A program made the position numbers and the translations under genes. From DSOS01 sp035286585 (GTDB taxonomy: Bacteria; Chloroflexota; Anaerolineae; Anaerolineales; UBA4823): DNA of 64,000 nucleotides. The stretch lies in assembly GCA_035286585.1 (NCBI GenBank), contig DATEDC010000067.1:5565-69564 (forward strand). Reading direction: 5' to 3'. The notes under the pieces were generated by a model. That model did not search any database. It saw only the letters and a list, made by a program, of their open reading frames with translations, and was not told the DNA's origin. The first letter of the stretch is position 1. Each line of letters starts with the position of its first letter. Positions 24,594 to 32,815 of the stretch are shown in pieces.

Positions 24594-25622
24594 TTAAGCC
24601 ATTCTCAACACCTTCGCTCCGCGAATCTCCCTGTTCTTGAGTTCAACCAGCGCCTGATTGGCCTCTGATAAGGCATATTCCTGAATTTCGGGCCTGATAT
24701 CCATTTCAGCCGCCAGCGCCAGGAACTCGCTCACGTCTCGGCGCGTGACATTGGCGACGCTCTTAATTTCCTTCTCCAGCCACAGATGAGCGGGATAGTC
24801 TAAGCGCAGCAGGTTGGCCTTATCCCCCTCTTCTTTGCGAATCGCGTTGATGACCAGTCTGCCGCCAGGCTCCAGGTTCTTCAAAGCTTCAACCACCGGT
24901 TTCCACACCGGCGTGGTGTCGATGATCGCCCTCAGCTTTTCCGGCGATTCTTCCGCTGTATCCCCGGCCCAGACTGCGCCGAGCTGCTCAGCAAACGCCC
25001 TCTCCCGCGCGCTCCTGGCGAAGACAAAAACTTTTGCCTGCGGGTAGCGATATCTCACCGTCTTCAGAACCAGGTGACCCGAGGCGCCAAATCCGGTCAG
25101 GCCCAGATTCTGCCCATCCTCGAGGCCGGTCAATCTCAAGGCTCGATATCCAACCGCGCCGGCGCACAACAGAGGCGCCGCCTCGGCATCGGTATAGACC
25201 TCCGGAATGCGATACGCGAAGCCCTGGGGGACGGTCATATATTCGGCATAGCCGCCAGGGACGTCCCTGCCCGTGGCTTGAAAGTCCTGGCAGAGGTTCT
25301 CCTCACCCGCCAGGCAGAACTTGCAGACGCCGCAAGCTGAGTAAATCCAGGCGATGCCAACCCGCTCTCCGATTTGGAAACTGCTGGTTTCACCCCAGGC
25401 GGCTTCGATCCGCCCCACGACCTGATGACCCGGCACGATGGGCAAATGCGGCGGGGGTGTGCGCCCCTCGATCTCATCCAGCTCGGTGTGGCAAACCCCG
25501 CAGGCTGTGACCCTCACCAGAATCTCCCCCTCCGCCGGGACAGGATCGGGTAGCTGTACCAGCTCCAGCGGGCGTGGATTATCTTCCAGGCTGCCGAGCT
25601 CCTTCAATACCATGGCTTTCAT
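24594..25622 (-). CDS. Zinc-dependent alcohol dehydrogenase (MDR family)
   Basis: A 342-residue medium-chain dehydrogenase. Catalytic zinc ligands are in CGVCHTELDE and GHQVVGRIE. The structural zinc loop CGVCKFCLAGEENLC has four Cys. The Rossmann nucleotide site appears as GLTGFGASGHLVL. It interconverts alcohols and aldehydes with NAD(P)H. A 16-bp palindrome lies 34 bp before the start. It is convergent with the small membrane protein gene. Confidence 0.92.
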   Translation of the reverse strand: MKAMVLKELGSLEDNPRPLELVQLPDPVPAEGEILVRVTACGVCHTELDEIEGRTPPPHLPIVPGHQVVGRIEAAWGETSSFQIGERVGIAWIYSACGVCKFCLAGEENLCQDFQATGRDVPGGYAEYMTVPQGFAYRIPEVYTDAEAAPLLCAGAVGYRALRLTGLEDGQNLGLTGFGASGHLVLKTVRYRYPQAKVFVFARSARERAFAEQLGAVWAGDTAEESPEKLRAIIDTTPVWKPVVEALKNLEPGGRLVINAIRKEEGDKANLLRLDYPAHLWLEKEIKSVANVTRRDVSEFLALAAEMDIRPEIQEYALSEANQALVELKNREIRGAKVLRMA

Positions 25623-25655
25623 ATGCGCTAATCCTTACCTTCCGCCCTCGCGATG

Positions 25656-25671
25656 GGGGACAATTGTCCCC
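25656..25671. promoter_or_regulatory. Perfect 16-bp palindrome upstream of the alcohol dehydrogenase
   Basis: GGGGACAATTGTCCCC is fully self-complementary and lies 34-49 bp before the dehydrogenase start codon on the minus strand. It has no T-run, so an operator is more likely than a terminator. Confidence 0.55.
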
Positions 25672-26098
25672 GCCAGCAAAGGCACAAACGTTCGAGCTGG
25701 CGAAACTTCTCTTCTCGCCTGTTTCAACAAACACTTTGATGGTTTTCATAACAAAACTCGGGGATTAATTTTACTGCACAACTTACCTGTAGCATCTCTG
25801 CGATTGATATACCTCTGTGTGGTTGTAGGGACTCTCCAATTCGGGCCAGCTCAGCGGCGCCTCTGCCAGCGCGCCATGCGGTATCGCGGGTCTAGCAGTT
25901 CCATTCCAGCAAGAAACGTATTCATAATTACACCTTAACCAGGAGTGCATAGACAGCGGATATCGAATTTGCTAAACTCATACTTACCCGCGTCGCTGAA
26001 TGCAAAGCTACCTTTACGCTCCATCATCTGCACTCTCAAACCTGAAGGAGGAGCCTGTTTTTTGCTCATTTTGGTCGGGTCGGAGAAAGGAGCTCTTA
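25672..26098. other. Intergenic stretch without a supported gene
   Basis: About 430 bp between the alcohol dehydrogenase operator and the small zinc-ribbon gene. Only short frames are present, with no ribosome site or recognisable protein. It is more AT-rich than its surroundings. Nothing else is seen apart from the AAAGGAG ribosome site at its end. Confidence 0.5.
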
Positions 26099-26323
26099 AT
26101 GAATAAACCGATTGAATTTTGTCCGAACTGCAATGGCGGGCGAGAGTTTGATCTTTCTCTCGGTCTGATTACATTTAACAATCCCGAGGAAAACGAGGAT
26201 ATCCTCCTTTATCATTATCATTGCGCCTCGTGCAACACGTACCTGCGAACCACGACCGTCGATTACGAAGAGTATATCAAACCCAACGAGTTTGCAGTGG
26301 TTTCCGTCCCTGAATATATCTAG
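26099..26323 (+). CDS. Small zinc-ribbon protein
   Basis: A 74-residue protein with two Cys pairs, CPNC (near residue 8) and CASC (near residue 43), forming a likely zinc ribbon. The ATG at 26099 has AAAGGAG 6 bp upstream, which fixes the start. The remainder is acidic and soluble. It stands alone between gene-poor stretches. No family or function recognised. Confidence 0.65.
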   Translation: MNKPIEFCPNCNGGREFDLSLGLITFNNPEENEDILLYHYHCASCNTYLRTTTVDYEEYIKPNEFAVVSVPEYI

Positions 26324-26897
26324 TTTCGCCTGTAATGGGATGGAAATTATCGTGGCGCATCCAGATCGCAGCCTTCGCCAGGCACGAGTGAGATTTAACG
26401 CTTCAACAACCTCCCCCCTAGCAGGTACACCAGGGCATGGTGAACGAGGGAAACCAGCGCCAGAGCCCAGGCGAGAGCAGGTGCCCGGTAGTGTACTTCG
26501 AAAACATAGAGCAGCTCTATTATACGGTCGTTACGTTGTTCTGGTGCCTTCAATTGGGAAGGCTTCCAGTTCTGCCCACTCACGAAAGCGGAACGGTAGC
26601 GTCTGGGTGGTATTTCCCTGGGGAATTTCGGCCACACCGTAGCCGGGTAAGTTATATCGCCTGACGGTCCACCTGGTTCTGGCCAGACTAACCTCACAAT
26701 CCGATCAACCCTTCTTAGCAGAAACCCTAAAGATGTCCGGCTAATTCTTTTCCCAGCGATAGCCGATAATTGCATAATCCACGCCGAACTTTCGATAAAT
26801 CACTTATCGCTATACAATTATTGGATAAATTGTATCAGGATTTCCACCAATCCGAACGGGGGCCGACTGATTAAAGCGAAGTGCGCTGAAGCCAGGA
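26324..26897. other. Gene-poor stretch, possibly degraded
   Basis: About 570 bp with no convincing gene. A 126-codon minus-strand frame (26395-26775) ends in a hydrophobic segment but lacks a ribosome site and any recognised homology. The region where a toxin partner for the downstream antitoxin would be expected contains no suitable frame. It could be decayed accessory DNA. Confidence 0.4.
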
Positions 26898-27173
26898 TTA
26901 TCTCGTGCTGTCGTCTTCGGACTCGATTGCTCGCCAAAAATCCTCGTGTTTGATGCCCTTGCCTTCTCGGATTTGCCTTTCGGCAAGCTCAACGATGCTT
27001 CTATACTTGGGTGAATGAGCGATTAAGAGCCGCTCGATTTCGTCCTCGTCGGTGATCGCTAAAAGCGCCGCCACCGGTTTACCATTTTTGGTGACGACAA
27101 CTGGACCCTGTTCGCTGGCCTTTAAATAGCCGCTAAACTTCGCTTTGATCTCTGCAACAGATGCAATTCTCAT
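26898..27173 (-). CDS. Phd/YefM-type antitoxin, no toxin partner visible
   Basis: A 91-residue protein with the Phd/YefM pattern: VAEIKAKFSGYLK, then PVVVTKNGKPVAALLAI, followed by a charged C-terminal half that would wrap a toxin. These proteins bind DNA as dimers and neutralise a RelE- or Doc-like toxin. GGAGG lies just before the ATG. No toxin frame follows on the same strand, so it looks orphaned or is the survivor of a degraded pair. Confidence 0.8.
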   Translation of the reverse strand: MRIASVAEIKAKFSGYLKASEQGPVVVTKNGKPVAALLAITDEDEIERLLIAHSPKYRSIVELAERQIREGKGIKHEDFWRAIESEDDSTR

Positions 27174-27295
27174 ATTTATACCTCCTCTCCACCGATATAG
27201 AGACGATTGCCGATCTTTTCACCGCTCCCCAATAAGATAACCTATTGGTGGTCATAATCTATCCTGTAGAAAAACCGAAGGGGGCTTAAAAACAG

Positions 27296-27382
27296 CGGAG
27301 AGGGCGGGATTTGAACCCGCGGAGCCTTGCGGCTCACGCGCTCTCCAGGCGCGCGCGTTAGGCCAGACTACGCAACCTCTCC
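27296..27382 (-). tRNA. tRNA-Ser (anticodon GGA)
   Basis: On the minus strand the acceptor arms GGAGAGG and CCTCTCC pair perfectly. The anticodon loop CTGGAGA gives anticodon GGA (reads UCC/UCU). A long variable arm (GAGCCGCAAGGCTC) marks it as class II serine, and the T-arm GCGGGTTCAAATCCCGC is canonical. No CCA is encoded. Length 87 nt. Confidence 0.97.
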
Positions 27383-27444
27383 AATGATTCCAGGCAGATT
27401 TCACCCCGCCGGCGACGGGATTATACCATACGCAAACCGGGGGA

Positions 27445-27582
27445 TCACAGGCGGCGCTTCTCGAAAATATACAGCGCCTCGTCCCAATCGCGCTGGTAGC
27501 CAGCGGCTTGCAGCGTCGTTTGGATCAGGGCGTGCAGCGGCGCAAACCAGGCGGTAGAGTGTCTCGGGTTGGAGGGGGTCAT
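27445..27582 (-). CDS. Possible 45-residue small protein
   Basis: An ATG frame of 45 codons, with sequence including LHALIQTTLQAAGYQ and DEALYIFEKRR, that looks amphipathic and protein-like. A neighbouring frame reads DPLQPETLYRL in register upstream, which could mean a frameshifted remnant of a slightly longer gene. No ribosome site is clear and no family is recognised. Confidence 0.25.
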   Translation of the reverse strand: MTPSNPRHSTAWFAPLHALIQTTLQAAGYQRDWDEALYIFEKRRL

Positions 27583-27611
27583 CCATAGACATAGGTACAC
27601 CAATTGGGATG

Positions 27612-27696
27612 AGACCTGACGGGTTTTCTTCTCGCTTCCTGACCGAATAATTGATGATAATCCCGCTTACCGTCGGAATCTAAACCCGTCAGGTCT
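27612..27696. repeat. 85-bp element with 15-bp perfect terminal inverted repeats
   Basis: AGACCTGACGGGTTT (27612-27626) and AAACCCGTCAGGTCT (27682-27696) are exact inverted copies enclosing 55 bp. It lies 11 bp past the glucosidase stop codon. It could be a miniature mobile element or a long hairpin used as a terminator. Confidence 0.75.
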
Positions 27697-27707
27697 GCGT
27701 GTGTTTC

Positions 27708-29039
27708 TTAAGCATTCGGGAACATGTCTGGGAAGAGCTCGGGGGCGAAGCGGGCGACCATCTCCGAGGAGATGCCGTTGGTCTGGCAGATCTCGGCGTA
27801 CAGGTCGGCGCTGGGCCTTTTGCGGCGGGCTTGCGTGTCCACATCCAGCTCCCACAGGCCGAAGCGCTGGGTCCAGCCTCGCTCCCATTCGAAGTTATCC
27901 ACCAGGGTCCAGTGGTAGTAGCCTTTGACCGGAAAATTAAAATTGACCGCCCTCCACAACTGGTGCAGGTGCTGGATGATATAGCGCCGCCGCAGGCTGT
28001 CGCCGGCATCTTCCACGCCGTTCTCGGTGATCATGATCGGGATGCTGAACTGCAAGCCCCATTTGACCGCCTCGAACAGGCCGCGCGGCTCGTTGGCGAT
28101 AAAGCCCGTGCTGCTCAGCTCGGCGTCAGCGCGATAGAAACGCCTGCCGAACAGATCGCCGGGTTTAAACGGGCTGAAGGCGACGAACTCGCGGGTGTAA
28201 TAATTGATCCCCAGGAAATCCTGGGTACCCCTGGCCTCCGGCAGGTTCACCCGCAGGTTTAATAATCGCAGCTTGCCGGAGTGCAGCGCCCGGGGAAAGA
28301 ATTCGTTGAACGCGCCAGACTGGAGATAAGTCACCAGCCGGTCGAGCGGGGACCAGTCTCTGGCAGAGCGCATCGGACGATGATTGTGCGCCAACCCCAC
28401 GCGGGCGGTGGGCTGCAGGCTGTGAATCAGCTTATAGGCGGCTGCGTGGGCGCGCACCTGGTTCACCATGACACGCATGGCAGTCCTGATGTCCTTCTTC
28501 CCAGGGGCAAATTCACCCAGCACGTAACTGGCGGTGGCATACACATTGGGCTCGTTGATCGTCACCCACAGGTTGACGTATTCTTTCAACGCCTCCACCA
28601 CCTTGCGCACATAGGCGGCGAAGTAATCCACCACGGCTGCGTTCTCCCAGCCGCCTTTCTCCATCAGCCAGAGCGGGTCGCTGAAATGGTGCAGGGTCAC
28701 CATGGGCAGCAAATTGCGCTCGTGCAGACCGCGGATCATCTGCCGGTAGTAGTCGAGGGCAGCCTCATCCCAACGGTCAGGGGTAGGCTGGAGGCGCGAC
28801 CATTCAATGGAAAGACGGTGAGTGTTCTGCCCGGCATCCGCCGCCCGATCGAAGTCCTCGCGCCAGCGCCCGCCCCACCAGTCGCAGGCCAGTCCCGATT
28901 TGTGACCCTGCTTGATGCGGCCCGGCTCCTGCTCCCAGGCCCACCAGTTGTTGTTGGTGTTGTTCCCCTCAACCTGGTGGGAGGAAGTGGCGGTGCCCCA
29001 TAAAAAACCGCGCGGGAAGTGAAAGGTTGCTTGAGCCAT
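27708..29039 (-). CDS. Glycoside hydrolase family 1 beta-glucosidase
   Basis: A 443-residue GH1 enzyme that hydrolyses beta-glycosidic bonds with retention. Characteristic motifs are the N-terminal FPRGFLWGTATSSHQVEG, TLHHFSDPLWL, the acid/base Glu in TINEPNVYA and the nucleophile Glu in IMITENGVED, then YHWTLVDNFEWERGW. No signal peptide, so it is cytoplasmic. GGGAGA lies just before the ATG. It stands alone and is flanked by repeat elements on both sides, which may point to past insertion. Confidence 0.95.
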   Translation of the reverse strand: MAQATFHFPRGFLWGTATSSHQVEGNNTNNNWWAWEQEPGRIKQGHKSGLACDWWGGRWREDFDRAADAGQNTHRLSIEWSRLQPTPDRWDEAALDYYRQMIRGLHERNLLPMVTLHHFSDPLWLMEKGGWENAAVVDYFAAYVRKVVEALKEYVNLWVTINEPNVYATASYVLGEFAPGKKDIRTAMRVMVNQVRAHAAAYKLIHSLQPTARVGLAHNHRPMRSARDWSPLDRLVTYLQSGAFNEFFPRALHSGKLRLLNLRVNLPEARGTQDFLGINYYTREFVAFSPFKPGDLFGRRFYRADAELSSTGFIANEPRGLFEAVKWGLQFSIPIMITENGVEDAGDSLRRRYIIQHLHQLWRAVNFNFPVKGYYHWTLVDNFEWERGWTQRFGLWELDVDTQARRKRPSADLYAEICQTNGISSEMVARFAPELFPDMFPNA

Positions 29040-29063
29040 GATTTCTCCCTTGAATTTGTAGGA

Positions 29064-29138
29064 AGGTTGAAACCTGTGCTACGCTTTTGACAGGTTGAAA
29101 CCTGTGCTACGCTGTGACAGGTTGAAACCTGTGCTACG
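29064..29138. repeat. Three 27-28-bp direct repeats, each with an internal dyad
   Basis: The 20-bp core AGGTTGAAACCTGTGCTACG occurs at 29064, 29092 and 29119. Each core contains the dyad AGGTT-GA-AACCT. The array lies directly upstream of the glucosidase start. Confidence 0.85.
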
Positions 29139-29465
29139 GGTGTGGCAAGGTCAATTTTAGCTGGCGAAGGGTTTTTTGGCAAATGGAGCAGAGAAAATAG
29201 CCTATAGATTAACGCAGTGGTTCAGGATGGGTTCAGTACAGGCCGAGGACAGGCGATATGGTGAAATACATAGATGCGGGAAGATAGTTGTCAACCTGTA
29301 ATGGCGCACTTCGTTGTATACTTGTGTTGGGGCGGGCCTGATCTGGCGGGAAGCGCTGGTTGAGGATCGCCGTGGTTGACCTGAAAAGAATATAACGAGA
29401 GGCGAGCATCATCATTCGCCTGACAGTGGTAAAAAACCGTCAGGCATAACGGAAAGGATAACAAT
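29139..29465. other. Intergenic region before the thiolase
   Basis: No gene is supported. It includes an inverted repeat GCCTGAC (29418-29424) / GTCAGGC (29439-29445) just before the thiolase ribosome site, which could shape the 5' end of that mRNA. No convincing promoter pair was found by eye. Confidence 0.45.
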
Positions 29466-30602
29466 ATGACCTCCGAAGCATTCATCATCTCGGCGGTGAG
29501 AACCGCGGTTGGGGTGGGTAAAGCGAACGGCAGCCTGGCCGGCATCACCCCGCTCAACTTGAGCGCCATGGTGCTGCAGGCGGCGGTAGAACGGGCCGGG
29601 ATCGAGCCAGCCCTGGTGGAAGACGTGGTGTGGGGCTGCGTCACCCCGATCGGCGAACAGGGGGCGAACCTGGGCCGGTTGGCCGCGCTCAAGGCCGGTT
29701 TTCCGGTGCATGTGCCGGCCGTCACGCTGAACCGCATGTGCGGCTCCAGCCAGCAAGCGGTGCACTTTGCCGCCCAGGCGATCCTGGCGGGGGATATGGA
29801 TATCGTCATCGCCGGGGGGACCGAGATGCTCTCCCGGCAGCCGATTGGCAGCGACTGGCCCAATCGATGGCCAGATGATTTTCCTTATCCGTTGGTGCAC
29901 CAGGGGCTCAGCGCCGAGCTGATGGCGGAAAAATGGTCACTCCAGCGGGAGCAACTGGACGATTACGCCTATCAAAGCCACCTGCGCGCCATGCGGGCTA
30001 TCCAGGCCGGGCGCTTCGACAGCCAGATCACGCCGGTAGAGCTGCCCGATGGCCGGGTCTTCTGCCAGGACGAAGGCGTGCGCATACCGCCCAACCGGGA
30101 GAAAATGGCCCTCCTGAAACCCGTTTTTAAGGAAGACGGCGTGATTACAGCGGGGAACTCGAGCCAGATCAGCGATGGCTCGGCTGCGCTGGTGCTGGCT
30201 TCTGCCCGGGCTGTCGGCCGCCACAACCTGACCCCCATCGCCCGACTGGTTATACGCCAGGTGGTCGGCTCCGACCCGGTACTGATGCTGGATGGGCCGA
30301 TATCCGCCACGAAACAGGCTCTCGAAAAGGCCGGCATGCAATTGGAGGACATCGATATCGTTGAAATCAACGAGGCTTTCGCCTCGGTGGTGCTCGCATG
30401 GGCAGCGGAGCTCGAAGCCGACCTGGCGCGGGTCAACCCGAGCGGCGGCGCGATCGCCCACGGCCATCCCCTGGGAGCCACCGGGGCGATATTGATGACC
30501 AAGCTGGTTCACGAAATGGAGCGCCTCAGGGCCAGCTACGGTCTGCAAACCATGTGCATCGGTCACGGCATGGCGACCGCAACGGTGCTCGAAAGGGTAT
30601 AG
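29466..30602 (+). CDS. Acetyl-CoA C-acetyltransferase (thiolase)
   Basis: A 378-residue thiolase. The nucleophilic Cys is in LNRMCGSSQQAVH (residue ~92), the His in GGAIAHGHPLGATGA, and the second Cys in TMCIGHGMATA near the C-terminus. NEAFASV is present. It condenses two acetyl-CoA or cleaves 3-ketoacyl-CoA; direction and chain length cannot be told from sequence. The ATG has GGAAAGG upstream. folK follows by 24 bp, probably in the same transcript. Confidence 0.93.
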   Translation: MTSEAFIISAVRTAVGVGKANGSLAGITPLNLSAMVLQAAVERAGIEPALVEDVVWGCVTPIGEQGANLGRLAALKAGFPVHVPAVTLNRMCGSSQQAVHFAAQAILAGDMDIVIAGGTEMLSRQPIGSDWPNRWPDDFPYPLVHQGLSAELMAEKWSLQREQLDDYAYQSHLRAMRAIQAGRFDSQITPVELPDGRVFCQDEGVRIPPNREKMALLKPVFKEDGVITAGNSSQISDGSAALVLASARAVGRHNLTPIARLVIRQVVGSDPVLMLDGPISATKQALEKAGMQLEDIDIVEINEAFASVVLAWAAELEADLARVNPSGGAIAHGHPLGATGAILMTKLVHEMERLRASYGLQTMCIGHGMATATVLERV

Positions 30603-30626
30603 CTGTTCTGCAGCGTACAATTGCCG

Positions 30627-31124
30627 ATGAGTCACACCGTATTTATCGCCCTGGGCTCCAATCTGGGTGACCGCCACGCAAATCTGCATGCCGCCATCGA
30701 AGCCCTTCCGCCGGCCGTGGAGGTGCAGCGCATATCGCCCATTTACGAAACGGAACCCTGGGGTTACCGGGAACAGCCGAAATTCCTGAACATGGTCCTG
30801 CAGGGCGAAACCGAGTTATCCCCCAGAGAACTGATTGCAGCCCTGAAGAACCTGGAGGCGCTCCTGGGGCGGCAGGCTACATTTAAAAATGGTCCACGGG
30901 TGATCGACCTGGACCTGATTTTCTACGACAATCTGGTGCTGGAAGAGGCAGGGCTGACCATCCCGCATCCCGGGCTGGCTGAACGGGCTTTCGTGCTCGT
31001 CCCGCTTGCCGACCTGGCGGCGGACAAAGTACACCCGGAGCGCAAGCAAACGGTGAAAGAGCTGCTGCAAGGGGTGGATACCCAGGGCGTGCGGGCGTTC
31101 GTGAAACACGAGCAGCAGGGTTGA
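30627..31124 (+). CDS. folK: HPPK, 6-hydroxymethyl-7,8-dihydropterin pyrophosphokinase
   Basis: A 165-residue enzyme of folate synthesis, acting just before dihydropteroate synthase. Signature motifs are IALGSNLGDR, SPIYETEPWGY and GPRVIDLDLIFYD followed by IPHPGLAERAFVL. The ATG at 30627 is preferred over a TTG two codons upstream. Its pathway partner folP is in the same window at 37113 but in a different operon. Confidence 0.95.
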   Translation: MSHTVFIALGSNLGDRHANLHAAIEALPPAVEVQRISPIYETEPWGYREQPKFLNMVLQGETELSPRELIAALKNLEALLGRQATFKNGPRVIDLDLIFYDNLVLEEAGLTIPHPGLAERAFVLVPLADLAADKVHPERKQTVKELLQGVDTQGVRAFVKHEQQG

Positions 31125-31145
31125 CCAGCTATTAAAAGCGGTCAT

Positions 31146-32138
31146 ATGGTAGCTTCTCGCATGGATAGCCCAAAAAGCGCCAGCCAAACCACGATCAACC
31201 GCTTGCTGAATTCCAGCGAGCCTTCAATCCGCTATAAAACGCTGGTCCACCTGTCAGGCCGGCAGGCAGACGCCGCCAGGTTGAACGCCATGCAGGAGGC
31301 CATCCGGGATTCTCAGCGGGTACAAACGCTGCTCGCCGAGAGGGACGCGCGGGGAGAAATCCCGCGCCACCCGTACGCCAAGTGGCGCGGGGCGCACTGG
31401 GTGCTGAACTGCCTGGCAGAGATCGGCTACCCGCCGGGAGACCGCACGCTGATGCCGCTCCTGGAACAGGTTTATCGCTGGCTGCTGGGCTCCCAGCACC
31501 TGCGCGGCATCAAGACGATCGCCGGTCGAACCCGCCGCTGCGCCTCGCAAGAGGGCAACGCCGTGTATTACGCTCTCACCCTGGGCTTGGAAGACGAGAG
31601 GACAGAGATACTGGTAAAGCGCCTGATACAATGGCAGTGGCCGGATGGTGGCTGGAACTGCGACAAAAACCCGGCGGCGGTAAACTCATCGTTCCACGAA
31701 AGCCTGATCCCGATGCGCGCCCTGGCCCTGTTCGGGCGCAGGCTGGGCGACAGCCAGGCTCTCCAGGCTGCGGAGCGGGCGGCGGAAATCTTTTTAAAGC
31801 GGGAACTGTTCAAGCGGCAGAAAGATGGAGCGGTGATTCACCCGGATTTCGTCCTGCTGCACTACCCGTATTATTGGCGGTATAACATCCTGTCCGCTTT
31901 GATCGCCATGGGCGAGATGGATATGCTGTCGGACCCGCGCTGCGCCTCTGGCATAGAGCTGCTGCAAGCCAAGCGACTGCCGGAGGGAGGCTTCCCGGCG
32001 GAGAAGAAATATTACCGGGTCTCGACCAGCGCCCAAAGCGGGGCTTCAGCAGTGGATTGGGGGCCCACATCGCCCCATAAGATGAATGAGTTCGTAACTG
32101 TGGACGCGCTGCGTGCGCTGGAGGCGGCGGGGCGCTGA
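31146..32138 (+). CDS. Alpha/alpha-toroid (prenyltransferase/terpenoid-cyclase-like) protein
   Basis: A 330-residue protein with repeats like those of the squalene cyclase and prenyltransferase alpha/alpha barrel: a QW-like stretch QWPDGGWNCDKNP at ~160-172, and LPEGGFPAEKKYY near the C-terminus. Helical segments such as NSSFHESLIPMRAL fit the toroid. The DxDD catalytic motif of class II cyclases is not apparent, so enzymatic cyclase activity is doubtful. It follows folK by 21 bp. Function unknown. Confidence 0.65.
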   Translation: MVASRMDSPKSASQTTINRLLNSSEPSIRYKTLVHLSGRQADAARLNAMQEAIRDSQRVQTLLAERDARGEIPRHPYAKWRGAHWVLNCLAEIGYPPGDRTLMPLLEQVYRWLLGSQHLRGIKTIAGRTRRCASQEGNAVYYALTLGLEDERTEILVKRLIQWQWPDGGWNCDKNPAAVNSSFHESLIPMRALALFGRRLGDSQALQAAERAAEIFLKRELFKRQKDGAVIHPDFVLLHYPYYWRYNILSALIAMGEMDMLSDPRCASGIELLQAKRLPEGGFPAEKKYYRVSTSAQSGASAVDWGPTSPHKMNEFVTVDALRALEAAGR

Positions 32139-32179
32139 GATGCGTTGTGAACTTAGAAGGTTTGATGGCGCCGTGCTTA

Positions 32180-32208
32180 TTAAAGCTGATAAAATCCTTA
32201 TCTATAGT
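32180..32208 (+). promoter_or_regulatory. Possible promoter of the first ECF cassette
   Basis: TTAAAG (32180-32185) and TATAGT (32203-32208) are 17 bp apart, upstream of the sigma gene at 32247. The -35 is a weak match to the housekeeping consensus. Confidence 0.35.
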
Positions 32209-32246
32209 AACTTCAACCAACACCTGACGTTCTTCAGGGTGGTAGT

Positions 32247-32801
32247 GTGATTGATCCGTCAGAATTTGACACTACACAATTGCTCAATAAAGCTCGGAAC
32301 GGCGATACAGAGGCGTATGGCGAGTTATACGAAAGATATGCGCCCAGAGTATTTCGATACCTATATGCTCATCTGAATAATCGCCAAGACGCAGAAGATC
32401 TGACGGAGGAAGTGTTTATACGAGTCTGGCGGTCGATCGCCAGCTACAAGGAACAGGGTGTGCCCTACCTGGCTTACCTGTTCAGAGTCGCTCGCAATGC
32501 ACTGATCGACCACTACCGCAAAAACGCCAGCACGAAGCAGGAGGTCTCCATTGCGGATATCTCTCTGCAGGATCGAACACAGGGGCCGGGGGATGCAGTG
32601 GCCGCGATGCTGGAACATGAACAACTGCGCCAAAAGATGGGGAAATTGCGCGAGGATTACCGTACAGTACTGATTCTTCGCTTTTTAAGTGAGCTGTCAC
32701 CTGAGGAGACAGCGCAAGTGATGGGGCGCTCAGCCGGAGCAGTGCGAGTTTTGCAGCACCGGGCTTTAGCCGCACTGCGAGAATTGATGGGCGAGACATA
32801 G
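32247..32801 (+). CDS. ECF-type RNA polymerase sigma factor (cassette 1)
   Basis: A 184-residue ECF sigma factor. Region 2 is AYGELYERYAPRVFRYLYAH...DAEDLTEEVFIRVW, followed by LFRVARNALIDHYR. Region 4 is LREDYRTVLILRFLSELSPEETAQVM with helix-turn-helix GRSAGAVRVLQHRALAAL. It starts with GTG at 32247, preceded by AGGGTGG. It is followed by a DUF5667 membrane protein 14 bp downstream, its likely regulator. It is strikingly similar to the sigma factor at 47325-47891. Confidence 0.93.
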   Translation: MIDPSEFDTTQLLNKARNGDTEAYGELYERYAPRVFRYLYAHLNNRQDAEDLTEEVFIRVWRSIASYKEQGVPYLAYLFRVARNALIDHYRKNASTKQEVSIADISLQDRTQGPGDAVAAMLEHEQLRQKMGKLREDYRTVLILRFLSELSPEETAQVMGRSAGAVRVLQHRALAALRELMGET

Positions 32802-32815
32802 AGGCAGAGTATTTC

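Noticed and set aside
26395..26775. 126-codon minus-strand frame with a hydrophobic C-terminus
   Set aside because: No ribosome site, no recognisable family and an odd Pro/Arg-rich first half. It may be degraded coding DNA but cannot be supported as a gene.
29064..29138. Short direct repeats considered as a CRISPR array
   Set aside because: Only three copies, with spacers of 7-8 bp, an internal dyad and no cas genes in the window.
28736..29182. 148-codon minus-strand frame overlapping the glucosidase start
   Set aside because: It translates the 28-bp repeats (AQVSTC repeated) and then the wrong frame of the GH1 gene.
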